NCBI RefSeq assembly: GCF_023502395.1
Contig: NZ_JAMFMB010000003.1
Span: forward strand, 124,001-188,000
DNA length: 64,000 bases
DNA from: Ruegeria spongiae
GTDB lineage: Bacteria > Pseudomonadota > Alphaproteobacteria > Rhodobacterales > Rhodobacteraceae
Reading direction: 5' to 3'
Shown here: piece after piece, positions 37,494-46,238 of the stretch
How the letters are laid out: each line of letters opens with the position of its first letter
How positions within the stretch are numbered: position 1 is the first letter of the stretch
Notes under the pieces: model-generated
What the model was told of the DNA's origin: nothing
The model's database searches: none
What the model saw: the letters and a program-made list of their open reading frames with translations, nothing else
Program-made: the position numbers and the translations under genes

Positions 37494-37693
37494 TGCTACC
37501 TCGGCCCGACCCGTGCCTTTGGGCACAGCAAAGCGGGCAATCGGCGCCGTGGCAATTGTTAATTCCGCGCCCGGGAAGTCAGTGGGCGCTCTCGGCTGGA
37601 TCAAGCCGAAACGGCACGGGTTAAAATCGGAATCGAAATGTGTATCACTACACGCGACACGCCGGATCACCCGGCCCCGAGATGGAGCGTGCC

Positions 37694-38476
37694 ATGGCCA
37701 GCGACATGAGCAGTTTTTCACATCGCGAGATGGAGCTTCTGTCCGCCTTGCGGCGCGCGGGTGGGTCAGCGCGGGGCACCGAACTGGCCAAGGCGATGAA
37801 CGTTTCGGAAGAGACTGTGCGCCGTACGATCAAATCGCTTGCCACTTCGGGCGCGCTGGTGCGGGTACATGGCGGGGCCTATCTGATCGGCACGCGCAAT
37901 GACCCCAGTTTCTTTCGGCGCATCAACAAACATGCCGAGGAAAAGCGCCTGATCGCCGCAACCATTGCCAGGATCGTGACGGATGGCATGACGATTTTCC
38001 TTGATGTTGGCTCCACCACCGCTTTTGTCGCCGAGGAATTGCGCCACCAGCATGCCGGGCTGACCGTGGTGACAAACTCGATCGGGGTGGCGCAGACATT
38101 GGTCAACACCAATGGCAATCGGGTTCATATGCTGGGGGGAGAGCTGCAAAGCAACGAACGCGGCACTTTCGGCCATGTTGCCGAGCGTCAGGCGCGCCGC
38201 TTTGCCTATGATATGGCGGTGCTCAGTTCCGACGCGCTGTCAGCCGAGCGCGGGTTCCTGTACCTGAGCGCCGCCGAGGCGCATCTGGCCACCGAGATTG
38301 CGGTCAGCGCCGCGCGGGTCCTGATGGGCATCGACCGCCACAAGTTCAGCGCGACCGCACCCCATTGCGGCCCCGAACCCGAGGCAGTGGATCAGATCGT
38401 CTCGGACCAGGCACCACGTGGCCGCCTTTCGGCCGCGCTGCGCAACTGGGATATCGACGTGACCACCGCCCAATAG
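37694..38476 (+). CDS. DeoR family transcriptional regulator
   Basis: Regulator of 260 residues from the ATG at 37694, which has GGAG 6 bp upstream. An N-terminal DeoR helix-turn-helix (GTELAKAMNVSEETVRRTIKSL, near 25-45) precedes a DeoR C-terminal sugar-phosphate domain (FLDVGSTTAFVAEEL, VVTNSIGVAQ, GVDRHKF-like GIDRHKFS). The upstream region has short direct repeats AATCGGAATCGA and a GTGTA-TCAC-TACAC dyad at 37640-37653 that might be its site. It could regulate glpK (GlpR-like) or the sulfatase; the sequence does not decide. Confidence 0.87.
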   Translation: MASDMSSFSHREMELLSALRRAGGSARGTELAKAMNVSEETVRRTIKSLATSGALVRVHGGAYLIGTRNDPSFFRRINKHAEEKRLIAATIARIVTDGMTIFLDVGSTTAFVAEELRHQHAGLTVVTNSIGVAQTLVNTNGNRVHMLGGELQSNERGTFGHVAERQARRFAYDMAVLSSDALSAERGFLYLSAAEAHLATEIAVSAARVLMGIDRHKFSATAPHCGPEPEAVDQIVSDQAPRGRLSAALRNWDIDVTTAQ

Positions 38477-38510
38477 CACCCAGCGGCAGTGTGTTTGCAA
38501 TGCGCAGGCC

Positions 38511-40040
38511 CTAGCGCATGCTCTGCTTCGGGCCGTCTTCGGTGATCGAATAGAGCGATAGCGTGTGATCCGCATTGCGCATCCGGTGGCGCAGCAGGGT
38601 GCGGGTCAGGCGTGCCAGATCGCTCTGGTATTCGGGCCTGTCTGCCACGTTCTCCATCTCTCCGGCCCCGTCATGATCAAACAGGACGGGCGGCAGATCG
38701 GCGGCGAACTCGACCAGGGTAAAGCGGTTCTCGCGAAGAATGCACAGGCTTGAATCACCCGGTCCGGTGCCCAGACACCGTTCTGCTTCCGTCGGCGTCA
38801 GCGGATCTGAGAAATCGAGTTCGGAATAGGTGTGTTCCCGCCAACCTTGTGGGGCTTCGCCATGGATCAGCGGCAACAGCGACCGTCCATCCATGGAATT
38901 GGGCACATTTGCCCCCATCCAGTCCAGAATGGTCGGCGTCACGTCGATCGATTCCGACGGCAGGGTCACCCGGCGCCCGGCATTCTCTGTATTCCCCGGA
39001 CAGCGCACGATCAGCGGCGTGTGATAGGCGGCGTCAAAGATCGTCGACTTGCCCCAACCATGGTGATCGCCCAGCATCTCGCCGTGATCGGCGGTGATCA
39101 CCACCAGCGTATCGTCATACTGGCCCGAGCTTTTGAGGAAGTCGACGACCCGACCGATATGGCTGTCCACCTCGCTGGCAAGCCCCAGATAGATCGCGCG
39201 CAGGCTCTGGACGGTCTCGTCGCTGGCGTCAAGACCGTCGAACCCCTCGACCATGCTGGCAGCGGTATTATTGTCCAGCGCGGGGCCGATGAACGGATGA
39301 ATGGCCTCTTCGGAGGCGCGACTGTCCTTGCGCACCGGCAGCGGCAAGCGTGCGGGGTCGTACATGTCATTGTAGGGCGCGGGGGCCACAAGCGGGGGAT
39401 GCGGGCGAATATAGGTCAGATGCGCAAACCAGCTTTCGCTGGCATAGGCGCGCATCTTGCCCAGAAAGCTGTCAGTCAGAAAAGCCGTGTCGCTGTCTTC
39501 GGCCCGATAAAGCGCCGGATCGGTCAGCCGCGGCGCACGCCCACTGGGCGAAACCGGTTTGTAGACATCAAAATACCGGTCAAACTCGTACCCCTGCGCC
39601 ATCAGATGCGACCGCCAGGGAAAGGACATCTCCATCCGCATTTCGGTGATCTCGTGAAATCCGTTCATGGGGAATTCATAGGTTTTTAGCGCCGGATCGC
39701 CCGGATCATAGGCGCGCGGATCCTGCGATGTGTCGGTATATCCAAACAGCATCGGCAGGTAGCCCAGCTTGCGCATCTCGGTGGCGATATTGGGCGTGTC
39801 ATGGCGCAGCGGCGTGCCGTTGCGGATCGAGCGATGATTCATCGCATATTGCCCGGTCAGGATCGAGGCGCGCGACGGGCCGCACGGATTGGTGACCGAA
39901 AAGTGCCGCTCAAACGACACCGCCTCATCCATGAAGGCACGTAGGTTCGGCAGATCGACATGCGCGGCCAGCGCACCGTTCAGGCAATCGGCCCGCAGTT
40001 GATCGATGATGATGATAAGGACGTTTTTCGCGCCTGCCAT
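38511..40040 (-). CDS. sulfatase / phosphonate monoester hydrolase-like enzyme
   Basis: Alkaline-phosphatase-superfamily hydrolase of 509 residues. NVLIIIIDQLRAD at the N-terminus gives the metal-binding aspartates, and NPCGPSRAS (Cys53) is the CxPSR signature in which cysteine becomes formylglycine. VITADHGEMLGDH and WGKSTIFDAAYHTPLIV complete the metal and substrate sites. The pattern is close to the phosphonate monoester hydrolase/arylsulfatase group and not to choline sulfatase. The ATG at 40040 has GGAGG upstream. Activity depends on a formylglycine-generating enzyme encoded elsewhere. No signal peptide, so cytoplasmic. Confidence 0.85.
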   Translation of the reverse strand: MAGAKNVLIIIIDQLRADCLNGALAAHVDLPNLRAFMDEAVSFERHFSVTNPCGPSRASILTGQYAMNHRSIRNGTPLRHDTPNIATEMRKLGYLPMLFGYTDTSQDPRAYDPGDPALKTYEFPMNGFHEITEMRMEMSFPWRSHLMAQGYEFDRYFDVYKPVSPSGRAPRLTDPALYRAEDSDTAFLTDSFLGKMRAYASESWFAHLTYIRPHPPLVAPAPYNDMYDPARLPLPVRKDSRASEEAIHPFIGPALDNNTAASMVEGFDGLDASDETVQSLRAIYLGLASEVDSHIGRVVDFLKSSGQYDDTLVVITADHGEMLGDHHGWGKSTIFDAAYHTPLIVRCPGNTENAGRRVTLPSESIDVTPTILDWMGANVPNSMDGRSLLPLIHGEAPQGWREHTYSELDFSDPLTPTEAERCLGTGPGDSSLCILRENRFTLVEFAADLPPVLFDHDGAGEMENVADRPEYQSDLARLTRTLLRHRMRNADHTLSLYSITEDGPKQSMR

Positions 40041-40239
40041 CCTGACCTCCGGGTTTGCGCCGCATTGGTCGCAGCTTTGCCCGGCAAACCCCGATATGCC
40101 AAGCCCTGGCATCGCCAAATGCATGCAAAATCGGCACCTTTTTGGATGGCCTCAATATGATACTCTCGGTATTTGCAAACTCGTGCTAAGATTGACTGAT
40201 CTGTATTTGTATGAGTTATTGCTTAAAAGGATGCCAACC

Positions 40240-40884
40240 ATGTCAGATCGACCTCAGGGCCATTATGCGCTCAGACCATTGGAGAAAGCAGATCTGACCC
40301 TGATTTCCCGCTGGTTTCGTAACGTTGATGATCTGGCCGCGTTCGACCGGACGTGCCGGATGCCGCTGAACCTGACGGGCACCGAACGCGCCTGGGAACG
40401 CGCGGTCGAACAGCCGGCAGAGTGTGAGCGTTGCTGGTTCGTGATCGAATCGGACGCCGAGGTGGGCGTAGGCATCGTCGGGCTAGAAGGAATATCACCC
40501 ACGAATCGGGACGGCATCATTGCCACATTCCTCGATCCATCCTTGCGTGGGCAGGGTGTGGGCACCCGCGCCGCAGCGTTAGTGCTGGATCTGGCCTTTC
40601 GGCAGCTTGGCCTGAACCGGATCACGTCCTATTATCGCGAAGACAACCACACCAGTCATCAGGTACTTGGGCAACTTGGGTTTCAGATAGAAGGACGCAT
40701 GCGCAAAGCATGGTTTGCGCAGGGAAAATTCTTTGACATGATGGTCGTTGGTCTTTTAAACGACGAATGGGAGGCGCGCCGCACGTCGCTGTCCAGCGAG
40801 CTTGATGGCGAGACCAGCGTGGGGATGGGCGAGGCAGGATCCTCGGGGTGGAATTGGCCGCTCATTGACCCGGATGTAAATTAA
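40240..40884 (+). CDS. GNAT family N-acetyltransferase
   Basis: Acetyltransferase of 214 residues, RimJ/RimL-like. YALRPLEKADLTLISRWF opens the fold, the acetyl-CoA loop is seen around DPSLRGQGVGTRAA, and the end of the domain is GLNRITSYYREDNHTSHQVLGQLGF. The ATG at 40240 has AAAGG 9 bp upstream. The last 35 residues after the domain are variable. The substrate is unknown. It is monocistronic. Confidence 0.85.
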   Translation: MSDRPQGHYALRPLEKADLTLISRWFRNVDDLAAFDRTCRMPLNLTGTERAWERAVEQPAECERCWFVIESDAEVGVGIVGLEGISPTNRDGIIATFLDPSLRGQGVGTRAAALVLDLAFRQLGLNRITSYYREDNHTSHQVLGQLGFQIEGRMRKAWFAQGKFFDMMVVGLLNDEWEARRTSLSSELDGETSVGMGEAGSSGWNWPLIDPDVN

Positions 40885-40973
40885 ATTCAATTGTATTTGT
40901 CGACTTTGACGGAGGGAATGGGGTCATGGCCCATGGCCAGCCCCGGGTGTAGAACAGAGGTGGAGCACGGAAC

Positions 40974-42743
40974 GTGAGCGCAGACAGCCCAAGTTCTGAG
41001 ATCAAGCACCGGCTTGGGGCGGTGCTGTTTGCCGATGTGGTCGGGTATTCCCGGCTGATGGGCCAGAACGAGGTCGATACCTATAGCGCGTTGAAATCCC
41101 TGTTGGTCCGGCTGGAAGATGCTTGCCGCAAGTTCGACGGGCATGTGGCCGAGATTCGCGGCGACGGGGTTCTGGCGTTGTTTGACACCGCCTCAAGCGC
41201 GGTGCGCTTTGCGGTGGAACTGCACCGGATCGCCGATGAAAACAACGAAACCCGCCCGGAGGACCAGCGCATCCATTTCCGCGCCGGTGTGCATCTGGGC
41301 GAAATCATGACCGATGAGCGTGGCGTTCACGGCGACATCGTCAATATCGCTGCCCGCCTGCAAGAGATCGCCGATCCCGGTCGTATCTGCGTAAGCGCTA
41401 CGGTCTATGAACAAATTCGCAACCGGCTGCGATATGGCTATGAATTCCTCGGGCCGCAGACACTCAAGAACATTGCCAATCCGATTCCCACCTATTGCGT
41501 GCGCAGCGAGGTCGAGGGCGTGACCATGGCCGCCACCCTGCGGCCCTCTCCGGTGCAGCCGGAACAGCCAAGACCAGATACACCTTCTGTGGCGGTGCTG
41601 CCCTTTGTTAGCATGGGGGGAGATCCCTCGGATGGCTGGGTAGCGGATGGGCTGACCGACGACATCATCCTGAACCTGTCAAAATTCAAAAACCTTTTCG
41701 TCATCGCCCGCAATTCGGCGTTTTTCTTCAAGGCGCAATCCATGTCCCCGCGGGACGCGGCCCGCAAGCTGGGGGTGCGCTATATCGCGCGCGGCAGCGT
41801 GCGGCGGGCGGGCAACCGGATCCGGATCAGCGTCGAACTGATCGACGCCGATTCCGAACGCACCATCTGGGGCGAGCGCTATGACCGGGTGATCGACGAC
41901 ATCTTTGCCATTCAGGATGAGGTGACCGAATCCATCGTCGCCTCGACCGCCGTGCTGATCGAGGCGCAGGAGCGCCAGCGGCTGGCGCAGATGGTGCCCA
42001 ACGATCTGGCTGCCTACGGCTATGTGCTGCGCGGCCAGCAATATCTGCACAAATACACGCGGCAGGACAATCACGAGGCCCATACGCTTTACGAACAGGC
42101 GTTGGAACGCGACGAAGGCTATGCCCGGGCATCGGCCGCGCTATCGCGGACGCTGAATATCGACTGGCGTTATTCCTGGACCAATGATTCCGATCAGGCT
42201 CTGGATACCGCATTGGGGTTTGCCCAGCGGGCCGTCAACCTGGATCCCACCGACGCGCGCGGGTTCGGAGAGCTGGGCTTCGTGCATCTCTACCGCAAGG
42301 ATCACGACGCGTCGCTCGGGTCGTACCGGCGCGCGCTGGCGCTGAACCCCAACGACGCCGATCTGCATTCCGATTTTGCTGATGCGATGGTTCATTCCGG
42401 CGACAATGAGACCGCCATTCACCATCTGAAACAGGCGATGCGGCTGAACCCGTATTTTCCGGATCAATACCTGTGGCATCTGGGCGGCGCCTATTACAAC
42501 CTCAAGCAATATGACGACGTCATCGAAACCGTGAACAAGATGAACAACCCGACCGAAGGGCAACGCATTTTGGCCGCCAGCTATGCGCAGTTGGGCAAAG
42601 TGGACACCGCCCGCACGATCGCGGACAAGCATCGCGAGGCGCATCCAAACTTCTCGCTCGACCATTGGGCCAAGGTCCAGCCGGACAAGCTGGAGGATGA
42701 CACCCAGCATTTCGTCGAAGGGCTGAAGAAGGCAGGTTTCTGA
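40974..42743 (+). CDS. class III adenylate/guanylate cyclase with TPR region
   Basis: Cytoplasmic protein of 589 residues starting with GTG (GGAG upstream). The N-terminal cyclase homology domain has VLFADVVGYSRLMG with the metal aspartate Asp21, IRGDGVLALFDTA with the second metal site, and GDIVNIAARLQEIA. A middle TolB-like segment (SVAVLPFVSMGGDPSDGW, ADGLTDDIILNLSKF, RNSAFFFK) follows. Tetratricopeptide-like repeats fill about 370-580 (FGELGFVHLYRKDHDASLGSYRRALALNPND). This architecture is common in rhizobia and roseobacters. Whether it is an active cyclase, and for which nucleotide, is not clear. Confidence 0.87.
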   Translation: MSADSPSSEIKHRLGAVLFADVVGYSRLMGQNEVDTYSALKSLLVRLEDACRKFDGHVAEIRGDGVLALFDTASSAVRFAVELHRIADENNETRPEDQRIHFRAGVHLGEIMTDERGVHGDIVNIAARLQEIADPGRICVSATVYEQIRNRLRYGYEFLGPQTLKNIANPIPTYCVRSEVEGVTMAATLRPSPVQPEQPRPDTPSVAVLPFVSMGGDPSDGWVADGLTDDIILNLSKFKNLFVIARNSAFFFKAQSMSPRDAARKLGVRYIARGSVRRAGNRIRISVELIDADSERTIWGERYDRVIDDIFAIQDEVTESIVASTAVLIEAQERQRLAQMVPNDLAAYGYVLRGQQYLHKYTRQDNHEAHTLYEQALERDEGYARASAALSRTLNIDWRYSWTNDSDQALDTALGFAQRAVNLDPTDARGFGELGFVHLYRKDHDASLGSYRRALALNPNDADLHSDFADAMVHSGDNETAIHHLKQAMRLNPYFPDQYLWHLGGAYYNLKQYDDVIETVNKMNNPTEGQRILAASYAQLGKVDTARTIADKHREAHPNFSLDHWAKVQPDKLEDDTQHFVEGLKKAGF

Positions 42744-42771
42744 AAGCGGCCTGACAACCTGCCTGAAACGC

Positions 42772-42797
42772 AAAAAGGGCGCGTATGAAACGCGCCC
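42772..42797 (-). terminator. intrinsic terminator of the YcaO-TfuA operon
   Basis: Reading the minus strand, GGGCGCG-TTTCATA-CGCGCCC is followed directly by TTTTTG. The 7-bp GC stem with U-run lies 24 bases after the stop of the repeat-protein gene. On the plus strand no T-run follows, so it acts for the minus operon and marks the repeat gene as its last member. Confidence 0.85.
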
Positions 42798-42820
42798 CGA
42801 TGCCAAAACTGTCAGTACGA

Positions 42821-43564
42821 TCAGTCGCCGCCACGCGCCTTTGCACCGCTGACTTTCGCGCCGCTTACCTTGGCGCCACTGACTTTCGCGCCGGAAACCT
42901 TGGCCCCGCTGACCTTTGCACCGCTGACCTTGGCCCCTCCCATGGAAGGCAGTTCAACGCCAAAATAAACATCCAGCAGCACTTCTTCGAATTGTCCGTT
43001 CATCACATCCATGCGGATCGTGTAGTCGGATTTGTCATAGTCCCAGACCTTGACGTCATTCGAGAACTGGAAGTCAGCCGCCGCGACGCCCGTTCTTCCG
43101 GGATCGTTGGGCGCGCGTGACGCCAGATCGCCAGGGGCATTTTCGATCACGTTGCCGTCTTTGTCTTTGATTTCGTTTACCGGTTTTCCCGGCCCGCGTA
43201 CCAAAAACAGTGCAGGTGCCGGCAACTCGAAATAGACACCATCATAAGAAAACCCGTAGATACGTGCGAAATTCGCCTTTCCCGAGTTATCGTCATCACA
43301 TTCCTCGATCTGTTCTTCGAGGAACCTGTTCCTGCTTTTGGGGTTATTTTTTGTGTTCTTGTAGGTCAGATCGTCGACCAGTCGTCCAAATAGCAGCACT
43401 TCCGAAAAACTGAGTAAAGATTCACCCACTTCACCCACTCCTTGTGTCTGGGGGATTGCAACAGGGCGATCCGCCCCAAATCCCGTTGTGGCGGCCCCGC
43501 CAAGCCGGGGCCTAAATAAAGATAAGAATAACTCCTTCAGCCACCGTGCCATAAAATTCATCAT
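42821..43564 (-). CDS. AKVSG-repeat protein, candidate substrate of YcaO-TfuA
   Basis: Protein of 247 residues that I do not recognise as a named family. It starts with an amphipathic stretch (MARWLKELFLSLF), continues as an acidic, probably folded region to about residue 207 (GESLLSFSEVLLFGRLVDD, IYGFSYDGVYFELPAPALF), and ends in six exact AKVSG units (211-240) plus AKARGGD. It is last in the operon, 23 bp after the metallopeptidase, and is followed at once by a terminator. The ribosome site is weak, so coupling to the upstream gene is likely. Leader-plus-repetitive-core layout suggests a modification substrate. A short pentapeptide-repeat helix is the alternative. No signal peptide seen. 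Confidence 0.75.
   Translation of the reverse strand: MMNFMARWLKELFLSLFRPRLGGAATTGFGADRPVAIPQTQGVGEVGESLLSFSEVLLFGRLVDDLTYKNTKNNPKSRNRFLEEQIEECDDDNSGKANFARIYGFSYDGVYFELPAPALFLVRGPGKPVNEIKDKDGNVIENAPGDLASRAPNDPGRTGVAAADFQFSNDVKVWDYDKSDYTIRMDVMNGQFEEVLLDVYFGVELPSMGGAKVSGAKVSGAKVSGAKVSGAKVSGAKVSGAKARGGD
42845..42934 (-). repeat. six 15-bp units encoding AKVSG
   Basis: Six in-frame units encode exactly Ala-Lys-Val-Ser-Gly, but the codons differ. Serine uses AGC, AGC, TCC, AGT, AGC, AGC and valine GTC, GTC, GTT, GTC, GTA, GTC in order. Peptide identity with nucleotide divergence, including a switch between serine codon boxes, points to selection on the peptide and not to recent duplication. Confidence 0.9.
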
Positions 43565-43587
43565 TTACAAAGAAGTTTACGCAGGGG

Positions 43588-44883
43588 TCAGTCCGGCACC
43601 CGGGTCCGGGTCGAAACCGCATGGCTGTGTTCATCCGGCTCGGTCAGTCTTGGACCAACGTCGACAATGCCAACCTCGCGCATGCGGAAATTGCCCTCGA
43701 TGATCTGCCGGAACGCGCCATCGGTGATGTCCTGGTCCACCTGCACCAGTGCCCGCTCGACACCCAGATAGCTCAGCATCTCGGCATCCAGCAGGCTCCA
43801 GGCATCTGCCAGATAAGAGCCCAGGAAATCGCGTGCCTCGAGCAGCGCGATGCGGAATCCGTCGGGGTTTTCAGCGTAGCGCGCGTCGAACATCTCCTGC
43901 ATGACCTCGCCATATTCGGGCGAATCCTCGAGCTGGTCTGACAGGTCTTCCATCTCTGGCGAGATCAGGTCATGCACCAGCAGCCGCTCGTGATAGATAT
44001 CGACGAAGATGTCGAACATCGCACCGGTCAGCGGTTCGGAAAGCGCGTGCTCGCTGCTCCAGCCGCATTCGAATTGCGACAGGGTCTTGTCATTGGCAGC
44101 CATGCGGATCTGGGCGTTTTCCGACAATTCGGCAAAGCGGCTGAGTCGGTTGAAGGAATAGAGATTGCCGCGCGTGTTCTCCAGCAGCTCCTCGACCACC
44201 GAGCCGAAATGCAGCGCCGCCACCAGCGCCACCATATCCGCGGCGGATTCGTGAAAGCCGTAATATTCGCCCGGCGTATCCTCGGGCGCGGGCATGCCGA
44301 TGACGCTGTAGATGATGGCATGGCCGATCTCATGGGCGACCACGTCGAAGTTCAGACTATAGGCGCGGTATTCATCGCCATGTTCCCAGGTGCCACCGGT
44401 TTCCAGAAATCCCCAGCCGATATGGGCATTGTCGAGGCTGGGCAGAAGCGACAGTTCCAGCCGCTCGAAATCGCGTTCGAAATGCCACGGGATCGGGCGG
44501 CCGAAATAGCCTTCCCAGACATCCATGGTGAAATGTGCCGATCCAAAGAGATGCGCGGCCTCAAAAGCCGGGTCTGACGGATCGAGATAGGCGAAATTGC
44601 CGCCTTCATCGGGTTCGGCAGGCGGATGAACCGGGCCGTCCCAGGGCGGCAGATACATGCCCGGCCCATTCGGTCCGTCAATGATCGCGCCAAAAGGCGT
44701 GGTCTTGCCCACCGCGTTGATCGTGTACATGCGCGGCCCCGAAGGACCGGGACCCAGGCTGCCGGGCGGCGCCGAGACCTCGACCAGTTCCGGAACCGGG
44801 TTGCTTTCGAAAAACGGCGATTGCGGAAAGAGCAGAAACCGCGTGCCCGGCGCTTCGTCCTCTGGCAGGTCGGGTTGGTACAT
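43588..44883 (-). CDS. HExxH zinc metallopeptidase of the YcaO-TfuA operon
   Basis: Protein of 431 residues with the gluzincin pattern: VVAHEIGHAI (HExxH at about 184-188) and, 24 residues on, FHESAADMVAL, whose glutamate (about 212) is the likely third zinc ligand, as in thermolysin-like clan MA peptidases. The flanking region is not close to any named peptidase I know. No signal peptide is visible, so it should act in the cytoplasm. The ATG at 44883 has GGAGGG 4 bp upstream; a TTG at 44895 is less likely. It sits 20 bp after tfuA and 23 bp before the repeat gene, so leader removal or core cutting is a reasonable role, but inferred. Confidence 0.8.
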   Translation of the reverse strand: MYQPDLPEDEAPGTRFLLFPQSPFFESNPVPELVEVSAPPGSLGPGPSGPRMYTINAVGKTTPFGAIIDGPNGPGMYLPPWDGPVHPPAEPDEGGNFAYLDPSDPAFEAAHLFGSAHFTMDVWEGYFGRPIPWHFERDFERLELSLLPSLDNAHIGWGFLETGGTWEHGDEYRAYSLNFDVVAHEIGHAIIYSVIGMPAPEDTPGEYYGFHESAADMVALVAALHFGSVVEELLENTRGNLYSFNRLSRFAELSENAQIRMAANDKTLSQFECGWSSEHALSEPLTGAMFDIFVDIYHERLLVHDLISPEMEDLSDQLEDSPEYGEVMQEMFDARYAENPDGFRIALLEARDFLGSYLADAWSLLDAEMLSYLGVERALVQVDQDITDGAFRQIIEGNFRMREVGIVDVGPRLTEPDEHSHAVSTRTRVPD

Positions 44884-44903
44884 GCGTCCCTCCAATCGTT
44901 CAA

Positions 44904-46238
44904 CTATACGTCTGGCGCCACGGCAGCATCGCCACCAGCCTGAGAATACAGGAACTCGCGCGTGACCAGTGTACAGAATTCTTCGCGATCTGCGAGCCCG
45001 AGGCTGTGGGCATGCGCATCCAGGTCCTCCGGGACCGGTTGACCCAAGTGCTCCTCAAAGTACCAGATCAGCAACCGCAGCCGGTCCTGCGCGGAAAAGG
45101 CACCGTTTTCAGCGCCCTGCAGGGCCGCTTTCTTGGCCTCGGCCCGAGCTTTGAGATCGGTGTAATTCCCCGCCCACCGCAGCGCGGAGAGCATATGCGG
45201 CTCCAGCCGGTCGGCCCGTAGCGCACGTATCTCGTCGGTGAGCGCGGCACCGCCCAGGAAATCCTCGTACCCGGCCTCGTCCAGATCATTGTCCTCCAGC
45301 CAGCGCAACACATCGCGCCGTTGGCTCAGCCCGGTCTGCGAACGGTGACGATCCATCTGCGCCAGCAACGCGTCGCGATCCGCCTGCAATCCGCGCCGAG
45401 CGGCGTCTTCCTGCGTCAGAACGCCCAGCATCGCCCGCTCGCGCAGTTCTGCAAAGCGCGCGGGATCAAGCCGTAACTCGTCCAGCAGGTCCTGCGCGCC
45501 TGATCGATCCCGCACGGTTTCGCCATCGATACGCCGGGTCAACCCTTGCCAGGCCAGTGTCCGTTCGACCCGCGCGGGCGCCTCTGGGACCTGTGCCCCG
45601 CTCTCCAGATAGGCCGCCATCCTTCGCAGCATCTCGCAGGCATCGTCGCGCTTGGCATCAACCTTGCCCTCGGGCAGCCAGTCGCTGAACGCCCTCAGAT
45701 CGTGATGCTGTGTCAGCATGGACTGCAGGCGCGGCCAGTCCCGGTCGCGATAGTGCAGGATCTTGCCCGCCTTAAGGATCGCCTCAGCCGGGCCAGACGA
45801 CAGAACTCCGGCCTCCAAGGCCCGGACCACGGTGGCGCGGATCGACACCATCGGCTCGCTAAGCGGCTGAAACCCCAGCTCCGCTGGGCTGTGCAGCACC
45901 GCAACCTCATCATCATCCTGTAGTACACCCGTGTGGTAATCTTCGAAGATCCGGCCCACACCGATCATCCCGAAATCAGCCAGTTCAGCAGCACGCAGCG
46001 CGCCCATGCTGGCGCTGCCGAAGACCGGAATCCCCTGTTCCATCGCCCAGAGGATTTCCTTGTGCCAGACCGAGGGCACGCCCTCGAAATACCCGTCGAT
46101 AATGCCGATGGCGCGGGGGGTCTCGCGGGCCACGCGATAGACATCGCCCTGTCGCACCGGCGGCAGAATATCGGCCTCCAGAATCTCTCCCACCGATGGC
46201 GCAGCCAGCGTCGGGCCGACAAAAACCACCACGCTCAT
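44904..46238 (-). CDS. TfuA-like protein
   Basis: Protein of 444 residues with an N-terminal TfuA core (about 1-200): VVVFVGPTLAAPSV, ADILPPVRQGDVYR, IGIIDGYFEGVPSVWHKEILWAMEQG, FGSASMGALRAAELADFGM. TfuA proteins partner YcaO enzymes, for example in trifolitoxin and thioviridamide biosynthesis and in thioglycine formation in methyl-coenzyme M reductase, where TfuA is thought to deliver sulfide. The C-terminal half is helical and charged without a known domain. It overlaps ycaO by 4 bp. Family assignment is firm; its chemistry here is inferred. Confidence 0.88.
   Translation of the reverse strand: MSVVVFVGPTLAAPSVGEILEADILPPVRQGDVYRVARETPRAIGIIDGYFEGVPSVWHKEILWAMEQGIPVFGSASMGALRAAELADFGMIGVGRIFEDYHTGVLQDDDEVAVLHSPAELGFQPLSEPMVSIRATVVRALEAGVLSSGPAEAILKAGKILHYRDRDWPRLQSMLTQHHDLRAFSDWLPEGKVDAKRDDACEMLRRMAAYLESGAQVPEAPARVERTLAWQGLTRRIDGETVRDRSGAQDLLDELRLDPARFAELRERAMLGVLTQEDAARRGLQADRDALLAQMDRHRSQTGLSQRRDVLRWLEDNDLDEAGYEDFLGGAALTDEIRALRADRLEPHMLSALRWAGNYTDLKARAEAKKAALQGAENGAFSAQDRLRLLIWYFEEHLGQPVPEDLDAHAHSLGLADREEFCTLVTREFLYSQAGGDAAVAPDV

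Noticed and set aside
37494-37721. 76-codon N-terminal extension of the GH25 protein
   Set aside because: The GTG at 37493 has GAGG upstream and yields a lipoprotein signal; the extension would bury it.
42785-43120. Plus-strand pentapeptide-repeat frame opposite the AKVSG array
   Set aside because: It begins inside the terminator hairpin, its units vary while the minus-strand peptide is exact, and it has no operon context.
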